From the NCBI GenBank assembly GCA_020636935.1, contig JACJWW010000008.1:1-64000 (forward strand): a stretch of 64,000 nt of DNA, written 5' to 3'. This DNA comes from Nocardioidaceae bacterium. GTDB lineage: Bacteria; Actinomycetota; Actinomycetes; Propionibacteriales; Nocardioidaceae. Shown here piece after piece: positions 59,024-64,000 of the stretch. The notes under the pieces are model-generated. The model had not been told where the DNA came from and searched no databases. It saw nothing but the letters and a program-made list of their open reading frames with translations. How positions within the stretch are numbered: position 1 is the stretch's first letter; every line of letters begins with the position of its first letter. The translations under genes and the position numbers were made by a program.

Positions 59024-61183
59024 TCAGCGTGGGTGACCGAGAGACTGCGACAACTTGTCCAGGAGTTCGAGTGCCGACTCCGCAATGACCGTGCCCGGCG
59101 GATATACCGCGGCTGCTCCCATCTCGAGCAAGGTGGGCACGTCATCGGGTGGGATCACGCCGCCGACCACAATCATGACGTCTTGGGCGCCCAAGTCGGC
59201 AAGCGCTTGTTTGAGGGCGGGGACCAACGTGAGATGGCCCGCCGCCAAGGAATTGACCCCAACCACGTGTACGTCGGCATCAACCGCCTGCTGGGCCACC
59301 TCTTCGGGCGTCGAGAACAGGGGGCCCACGTCGACGTCAAAGCCGAGGTCGGCAAATGCCGTCACCACGACCTTCTGGCCACGGTCGTGACCGTCTTGGC
59401 CCATCTTGGCCACCAGAATCCGTGGGCGTCGACCTTCGTCATGGGCGAACTTGTCCGTGGCCGCCAACACCTTCTGGACGGACTCGTCGCTGCCAGCTTC
59501 ACGCTTGTACACACCGGAGATCGTACGGATGACGGCTTGATGGCGCCCGTACACCTGCTCAAGCGCGTCGGAGATCTCACCAACAGTGGCCTTGGCCCGG
59601 GCTGCGTCGACAGCCAGAGCCAGCAAGTTGTTGTCGAGTGAGCCCTTGGAAGCACCATCCTGTGCCGCCTTCGTGAGCGCCTGGAGCGCCGCTCGGACAT
59701 CGTCAGCGTTGCGCTCGGCACGAAGTCTTTCCAATTTCGCGACCTGTTGTTGATAGACCGACGCATTGTCGACCTTCAAGACATCAAGCTTGTCTTCATC
59801 TGGCAAGCGATAGGTGTTGACCCCGATCAGCTTCTGGGCACCCGAGTCAAGACGAGCCTGAGTGCGAGCTGCCGCCTCCTCGATGCGCATCTTGGGGATG
59901 CCCTGCTCAATGGCCTTGGCCATGCCTCCGGCACGCTCAGCTTCCTCGATATGAGCCCACGCCTTCTGAGCCAGCTCATGGGTCAGGCGTTCCACGTAGT
60001 AGGACCCTGCCCAAGGGTCGATCGTGCCCGTCGTACCCGACTCCTGCTGCAGGAGCAATTGGGTGTTGCGGGCGATCCGCGCCGAGAAGTCGGTCGGCAA
60101 GGCGATCGCTTCGTCGAGCGCATTGGTGTGCAGCGACTGAGTGTGCCCCTGGGTCGCCGCCATGGCCTCAATGCAGGTGCGTTGCACATTGTTGAAGACA
60201 TCTTGCGCAGTGAGCGACCAGCCAGAAGTCTGGCTGTGGGTGCGCAACGACAAGGACTTGGGATTCTTGGGGTCGAACTGCGAGACCAGGCGGGTCCACA
60301 AAGCGCGGGCCGCCCGCATCTTGGCGATCTCCATGAAGAAGTTCATCCCGATCGCCCAGAAGAAGCTGAGCCGGGGCGCGAACTGGTCAATCTCAAGCCC
60401 AGCGTCAAGGCCGGCGCGGATGTACTCCACCCCGTCGGCGAGGGTGTAGGCCATCTCAAGATCGGCGGTGGCCCCGGCCTCTTGGATGTGATAGCCCGAG
60501 ATGGAGATCGAGTTGAACTTCGGCATCTTGGCCGAGGTGTAGGCGAAGATGTCGGAGATGATCCGCATGCTTGGAGATGGCGGATAGATATAGGTGTTGC
60601 GGACCATGAACTCCTTGAGGATGTCATTTTGGATGGTGCCAGCAAGTTGCTCGGGCGCCACCCCTTGCTCCTCTGCCGCCACGATGTAGAGCGCCATGAT
60701 CGGGAGCACGGCGCCGTTCATGGTCATCGACACCGACATCTGATCAAGTGGGATGCCCTCAAACAAGGTGCGCGCATCATAGATGGAATCGATCGCCACA
60801 CCTGCCATGCCGACATCACCGCGCACCCGCGGATGATCCGAGTCATAGCCTCGGTGGGTAGCCAGGTCGAAGGCTACGGAGAGCCCCTTCTGCCCGGCCG
60901 CCAAGTTGCGACGATAGAAGGCATTTGACTCCTCAGCAGTGGAGAAGCCCGCGTACTGGCGGATCGTCCAAGGCTGGGTGGTGTACATCGTCGGGTATGG
61001 CCCGCGTAGATATGGGGTGAGTCCGGGATAGGTCGCCAAGGCGTCCAGTCCATCGAGATGCTCCGGCCCGTAGACCGGCAAGATGCCAATGCCCTCGGGA
61101 GACTCCCAGGGCGCAGCGGCGCTTGTGCTCTTGGGGAGCACGGCCCCACCCAACGGCAGGTCGGCAAAACTCTTGGGAATCAT
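59024..61183 (-). CDS. mutB: Methylmalonyl-CoA mutase large (alpha) subunit
   Basis: Adenosylcobalamin enzyme that converts (R)-methylmalonyl-CoA to succinyl-CoA. The 719 residues comprise the TIM barrel (about 1-555, with RTHSQTSGWSLTAQDVFNN and NDILKEF) and the cobalamin domain with MGQDGHDRG at 594-602, H599 being the lower cobalt ligand. GAGGGAG lies about eight bases before the ATG, which overlaps the mutA stop (ATGA). Confidence 0.97.
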   Translation of the reverse strand: MIPKSFADLPLGGAVLPKSTSAAAPWESPEGIGILPVYGPEHLDGLDALATYPGLTPYLRGPYPTMYTTQPWTIRQYAGFSTAEESNAFYRRNLAAGQKGLSVAFDLATHRGYDSDHPRVRGDVGMAGVAIDSIYDARTLFEGIPLDQMSVSMTMNGAVLPIMALYIVAAEEQGVAPEQLAGTIQNDILKEFMVRNTYIYPPSPSMRIISDIFAYTSAKMPKFNSISISGYHIQEAGATADLEMAYTLADGVEYIRAGLDAGLEIDQFAPRLSFFWAIGMNFFMEIAKMRAARALWTRLVSQFDPKNPKSLSLRTHSQTSGWSLTAQDVFNNVQRTCIEAMAATQGHTQSLHTNALDEAIALPTDFSARIARNTQLLLQQESGTTGTIDPWAGSYYVERLTHELAQKAWAHIEEAERAGGMAKAIEQGIPKMRIEEAAARTQARLDSGAQKLIGVNTYRLPDEDKLDVLKVDNASVYQQQVAKLERLRAERNADDVRAALQALTKAAQDGASKGSLDNNLLALAVDAARAKATVGEISDALEQVYGRHQAVIRTISGVYKREAGSDESVQKVLAATDKFAHDEGRRPRILVAKMGQDGHDRGQKVVVTAFADLGFDVDVGPLFSTPEEVAQQAVDADVHVVGVNSLAAGHLTLVPALKQALADLGAQDVMIVVGGVIPPDDVPTLLEMGAAAVYPPGTVIAESALELLDKLSQSLGHPR

Positions 61184-62934
61184 CGCAGTTGCTCCCTCGT
61201 CCGGGCCAAGAAGTCCAATGCATCAACACCCATCGCGGCTGAATCATCAACACCCAAGTCGCCAGGCTTGCCAGCCACGATCACCCACTTGGCTCCGGCT
61301 TCACGCAATGCGCTGACCGTCTGGGCTCCGGTGTCGGCGTACGCCGCGTCATTGCCAACCAGGCAGACCACAGGTTGTCCGCCGTCTGGACCGGTGTAGC
61401 TGGCCAGGAGTGCCTCCAGGCTCTCGTGGGCACCAGGATTGACGACGTCAATGCCCCCGGCCGCAAGGAGATTGCTGATGAAGGTGGCCCGGGCTGTGTG
61501 GGCCGCGACCGTACCGAGTGTGGCCAGGAAGACCGGGGTAGCGACCGGATTGTCGCGCAATTCTTCGAAGGCCCAGCCATAGCGGCGCACTGGTGTGGAT
61601 CCACCGGGGTGAATGGCACGGGTCGGCAGGGTCTCGTGGAGGTTGGGAAACTCTGAAACCCCTGTCAAGGGGCGCCTGCGCCGGGCCACCTCTGCATCGC
61701 GACGCTGCGCCACCTCGGCCACTCGAGCCAGCAAGGAGGGCAATGCCTCGAGGATGTCGCCTTCGGCTTCAATCCGGGTGAACTCTGCCCACCCTGCCTC
61801 AGCCAGGTCATTGGTCAGCTTCTCAACCGCATAAGAGCCACCCGCGGGATCACTCACCTTGGCGACGTGGGATTCCTCGATCAGCAGCGCGGAAGTATTA
61901 CGCGCATTGCGTCGACTCAGTGGATCAGGCAGCCCCAGAGGCTGGTCATATGGCAGGACCGTCACCGAGTCGGCCCCACCCACACCGGCCGCGAAGGCCG
62001 CGACGGTGGTGCGGAGCATGTTCACCCAGGGGTCGTACTTGGCCATCATCGGCCGTGAAGTCACACCATGTAGGAGCAGTGTGCGTTGTTCTTGGGGCAC
62101 GCCGCTGAGCTCAAGCACCCGACCCCAGAGTCGCCGAAGTGCGCGGAACTTGGCAATGGTCGGGAACTGTTCGGCTGTTGCCGACAGGCGGAACTCCAGC
62201 CCTTGGGCTGCCTGGGTGGGGTCGACGCCGTGGTCGGCGTAGCGGCGTAGGTAGTGCACTCCAGCCGCAAGCACATAGCCGAGCTCTTGGGCGTCGGATG
62301 CACCTTGATCATGCACAGCGGTGCCGTCCACGACGAACAACCGGGCACCGAGGGTGTTTGCGATCTGGGCAAGTTGGGCGATGTCCGCATGGGACTCTTC
62401 GCCGCGCGCGGCCATGCCAATCGGATCGAGTCCGAGACCCGACCCAGCGGCCAGCTTCGTCTCGCCAGCGATCCGGGCGAGTGTCTGAGCTGCCTGAAGT
62501 GGCTGGTCGGGGGCGTCCAAGACCACCGGGGCCACATCAAGGAGTACGCCGGCAAGTGTCGTTTCGAGTTGGTCAACGGGCACACCATCGCTGCCAACTC
62601 GGATCCAAAGAGAGGTAACTCCATTCTCGAGATCGTTCAAGGCTGCTTCTGCGGCTGCCTTGCCACCTGGCTCGGAGATGAGGGATCGGACATCCCAAGC
62701 GCCGCGACGGTCGGGACGATCACCCTCGGTTGGCCCAGCAAGCTGCTCAGGAGTGCCAAGCGGGCTGATCTTGATCCCGTCGAGGGTCGTGCGGGCCAAT
62801 TTGTCCCAGACATCAGAGTCATTGTCGCTGTCGGTCAAACGCCTGGATTTGCGGAGCACATCTGCTGCCGCCTTTTCCCATTCGGCCAACGCATGGGCAG
62901 GCCCCTGCTCAAGAGGCAGGTCAGCTTCGGTCAT
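61180..62934 (-). CDS. mutA: Methylmalonyl-CoA mutase small (beta) subunit
   Basis: The 584-residue non-catalytic partner of MutB. A barrel-like domain (about 20-420) includes TSRPMMAKYDPWVNMLRTT; the C-terminal domain (about 450-580) keeps the flavodoxin-like fold but has no DxHxxG motif, as usual for this subunit. TAGTCT six bases before the ATG predicts leaderless expression of mutA-mutB-meaB. There is no cobalamin riboswitch leader. Confidence 0.95.
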   Translation of the reverse strand: MTEADLPLEQGPAHALAEWEKAAADVLRKSRRLTDSDNDSDVWDKLARTTLDGIKISPLGTPEQLAGPTEGDRPDRRGAWDVRSLISEPGGKAAAEAALNDLENGVTSLWIRVGSDGVPVDQLETTLAGVLLDVAPVVLDAPDQPLQAAQTLARIAGETKLAAGSGLGLDPIGMAARGEESHADIAQLAQIANTLGARLFVVDGTAVHDQGASDAQELGYVLAAGVHYLRRYADHGVDPTQAAQGLEFRLSATAEQFPTIAKFRALRRLWGRVLELSGVPQEQRTLLLHGVTSRPMMAKYDPWVNMLRTTVAAFAAGVGGADSVTVLPYDQPLGLPDPLSRRNARNTSALLIEESHVAKVSDPAGGSYAVEKLTNDLAEAGWAEFTRIEAEGDILEALPSLLARVAEVAQRRDAEVARRRRPLTGVSEFPNLHETLPTRAIHPGGSTPVRRYGWAFEELRDNPVATPVFLATLGTVAAHTARATFISNLLAAGGIDVVNPGAHESLEALLASYTGPDGGQPVVCLVGNDAAYADTGAQTVSALREAGAKWVIVAGKPGDLGVDDSAAMGVDALDFLARTREQLR

Positions 62935-62940
62935 GGTGCA

Positions 62941-62946
62941 AGACTA
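62941..62946 (-). promoter_or_regulatory. Candidate leaderless promoter of the mutase operon
   Basis: TAGTCT ends six bases before the mutA ATG at 62934. Confidence 0.5.
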
Positions 62947-63035
62947 TGAAATCTGGGTAATCCGCCGCCAATTGGCGCCTGCTTTGAGACGGCGGTGGCT
63001 GGGTGAGGTCTAGCCGACCAGATCACCCGCACCGA

Positions 63036-63929
63036 CTAGTAGACCAGGTCAAGCCCAAGGTCGAGGCAAGTGACCGAGTGAGTCAATGCGCCAATCGAGA
63101 TCACATCAGGCCCGGCCTCTGCAAGCGATCGCACGGTCTCCTCGGTTATCCCACCGGAGACCTCCACGACCAACGCTGCCGGATGGGCACGCACCAGGGC
63201 CACTCCCTCGGCAACCATCGCGGGCGTCATGTTGTCAAGCAGCACGGCATGTACGACGGGCAAGTCGCCGACCGCGACCCTGGCTGCGTCGAAGTGAAGG
63301 AGCTCGCGCAACTGGTCGAGGGTGTCCACCTCAACCTCAACCCTGACCAAATGCCCGGCACCTGCTGCCAGCCGTTGCAATACCGACCCGAGTCCGCCGC
63401 CGAGACCGAGATGGTTGTCTTTGACCAGCACGGCATCGTGCAGCCCGAATCGATGGTTGACTCCCCCACCGTCGATGACCGCTTGTTTCTGCAGCGCCCT
63501 CAGCCCCGGCGCCGTCTTTCGAGTGTCCACGATCCGCACACCCGTACCCGCAACCAGGTCGACGAAATGGGCTGTCCGGGTGGCAACTCCACTGAGTTGC
63601 CCCAGGAAATTCAGCGCAGTCCGCTCGCTGGTCAAGATGGAGCGTGCCCGTCCGGTCACTCGCAGAATCTCCTGGCCCGGCACAACTCGTTGACCATCCG
63701 TAGTTGACCAATCCAGCTCCAGTCCGGGGTCAACTGCTGCCAAAGTGGCCACCACGGCTGGCCCACCCGACAGCACGCCTGGCTCTCGGGCCACGATCTT
63801 GGCGGTGCCGAGAGCAGCTTCTGGCACCGTCAGGGTGGAGGTCAGGTCACCTACCAACCCGAGGTCCTCGGCGAGCGCCGTCGCAACAAGTTGCTCAATG
63901 TTGTTCGTGATGGCGCTGTTGTTCGTCAT
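63036..63929 (-). CDS. nadC: Nicotinate-nucleotide pyrophosphorylase (carboxylating)
   Basis: Makes nicotinate mononucleotide from quinolinate and PRPP in NAD synthesis. The 297-residue protein has LNFLGQLSGVAT, DTRKTAPGLRALQKQAV (PRPP-site lysine/arginine), HRFGLHDAVLVKDNH and the C-terminal EVSGGI, all typical of the family. Its ATG overlaps the stop of the upstream gene by four bases, a probable nadB. A 100-base gap separates it from mutA. Confidence 0.96.
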   Translation of the reverse strand: MTNNSAITNNIEQLVATALAEDLGLVGDLTSTLTVPEAALGTAKIVAREPGVLSGGPAVVATLAAVDPGLELDWSTTDGQRVVPGQEILRVTGRARSILTSERTALNFLGQLSGVATRTAHFVDLVAGTGVRIVDTRKTAPGLRALQKQAVIDGGGVNHRFGLHDAVLVKDNHLGLGGGLGSVLQRLAAGAGHLVRVEVEVDTLDQLRELLHFDAARVAVGDLPVVHAVLLDNMTPAMVAEGVALVRAHPAALVVEVSGGITEETVRSLAEAGPDVISIGALTHSVTCLDLGLDLVY

Positions 63930-64000
63930 GCCGCTCCTGCCAGGGTCCGATCGTCGATGCGGCGGTGTGCCCCGATGCTGGCTCCATGCAAAAAGGCCGA
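63926..64000 (-). CDS. nadB: C-terminal end of a probable L-aspartate oxidase (partial)
   Basis: Only 24 codons are present. They contain GAHRRID, resembling the ESRGAHxRxD end of L-aspartate oxidase. The TGA overlaps the nadC ATG (ATGA), the usual nadB-nadC arrangement. With so few residues the name rests mainly on position. Confidence 0.5.
   Translation of the reverse strand, partial: SAFLHGASIGAHRRIDDRTLAGAA

Noticed and set aside
62935..63035. Cobalamin riboswitch before the methylmalonyl-CoA mutase operon
   Set aside because: The gap is about 100 bases, lacks the B12-box, and a -10 element six bases before mutA predicts no leader.
1..64000. CRISPR arrays, tRNA/rRNA genes, insertion sequences, prophage or plasmid genes
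   Set aside because: No repeat-spacer pattern, no structural RNA signature, no transposase, integrase or phage protein was seen; the gene content is chromosomal and syntenic with other actinobacteria.

Overview
The window is a gene-dense, GC-rich chromosomal segment (about 60% GC by eye) of an actinomycete (phylum Actinomycetota). The evidence is the MtrAB two-component pair beside ahcY, a WhiB regulator, F420 genes cofD/cofE, DUF3499, TIGR03089, DUF5719 and DUF3105 proteins, the AccD/AccE carboxylase pair, galactofuranan genes (glf, glfT2), and many promoters of the form TANNNT placed 6-9 bases before an ATG/GTG. The gene order closely follows the Mycobacterium tuberculosis blocks mtrB-mtrA-sahH, TobH-manB-Rv3258c-Rv3259-whiB2-fbiA-fbiB, and fadE25-purE-purK-birA-accD5-accE5-maf. 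The absence of mycolate genes and the extra genes suggest a non-mycobacterial lineage; genus cannot be fixed from the sequence alone. No rRNA, tRNA, CRISPR array, insertion sequence, phage gene or clear island was seen, and no gene-free stretch exceeds 300 bases.

Layout. 1-9,750: signal transduction and central metabolism: 3' part of a sensor kinase system (mtrB partial, mtrA), S-adenosylhomocysteinase, a zinc/cation efflux protein, a mannose-phosphate operon (manB, Trm112-like, TobH-like SIS protein), a YbjN-like protein, DUF3499, an Rv3259-type protein and a DUF5719 protein. 9,746-16,700: a 905-residue membrane glycosyltransferase, WhiB2-type regulator, F420 biosynthesis (cofD, cofE), DUF3105, GDP-mannose synthesis (manC). 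16,700-30,770: envelope polysaccharide locus: a TIGR03089 protein, a giant secreted amidase with FG-GAP repeats, wzt-wzm-glfT2-glf, a two-domain glycosyltransferase, and two LytR-CpsA-Psr ligases flanking a thioesterase. 30,800-42,550: fatty acid and purine metabolism (enoyl-CoA hydratase, epoxide-hydrolase-like protein, purE/purK, biotin ligase, acyl-CoA carboxylase beta/epsilon, acyl-CoA dehydrogenase), a class III nucleotide cyclase, two PH-domain membrane proteins, Maf and GtrA. 42,550-56,700: nucleoside uptake and salvage: deoC with two aldehyde dehydrogenases, adenosine deaminase, deoA, cdd, and a BMP-type nucleoside ABC transporter, with a cytochrome P450 and a methyltransferase placed between cdd and deoA. 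56,780-64,000: M20 amidohydrolase, the methylmalonyl-CoA mutase operon (mutA-mutB-meaB), nadC and the end of a probable nadB.

How the genes work together. ManB and ManC make mannose-1-phosphate and GDP-mannose; Glf and GlfT2 make galactofuranose polymer, Wzm/Wzt would export it, and LCP proteins would attach it to peptidoglycan that the amidase remodels. Nucleosides bound by the BMP lipoprotein enter through the ABC transporter, are deaminated by Cdd/Add and phosphorolysed by DeoA, and deoxyribose phosphate is split by DeoC to acetaldehyde, which the adjacent aldehyde dehydrogenase can oxidise. AccD/AccE with BirA carboxylate propionyl- or acetyl-CoA and MutAB/MeaB feed methylmalonyl-CoA to succinyl-CoA.

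Most striking features: the leaderless promoter syntax repeated before nearly half the genes, a perfect 20-bp AT-rich inverted repeat upstream of the amidase, overlapping back-to-back -10 elements, a 19-bp tandem duplication that supplies separate stop codons to two convergent genes, the P450/methyltransferase insertion in the nucleoside operon, a catalytic-domain-less second aldehyde dehydrogenase, and a CofE without the usual actinobacterial nitroreductase domain.
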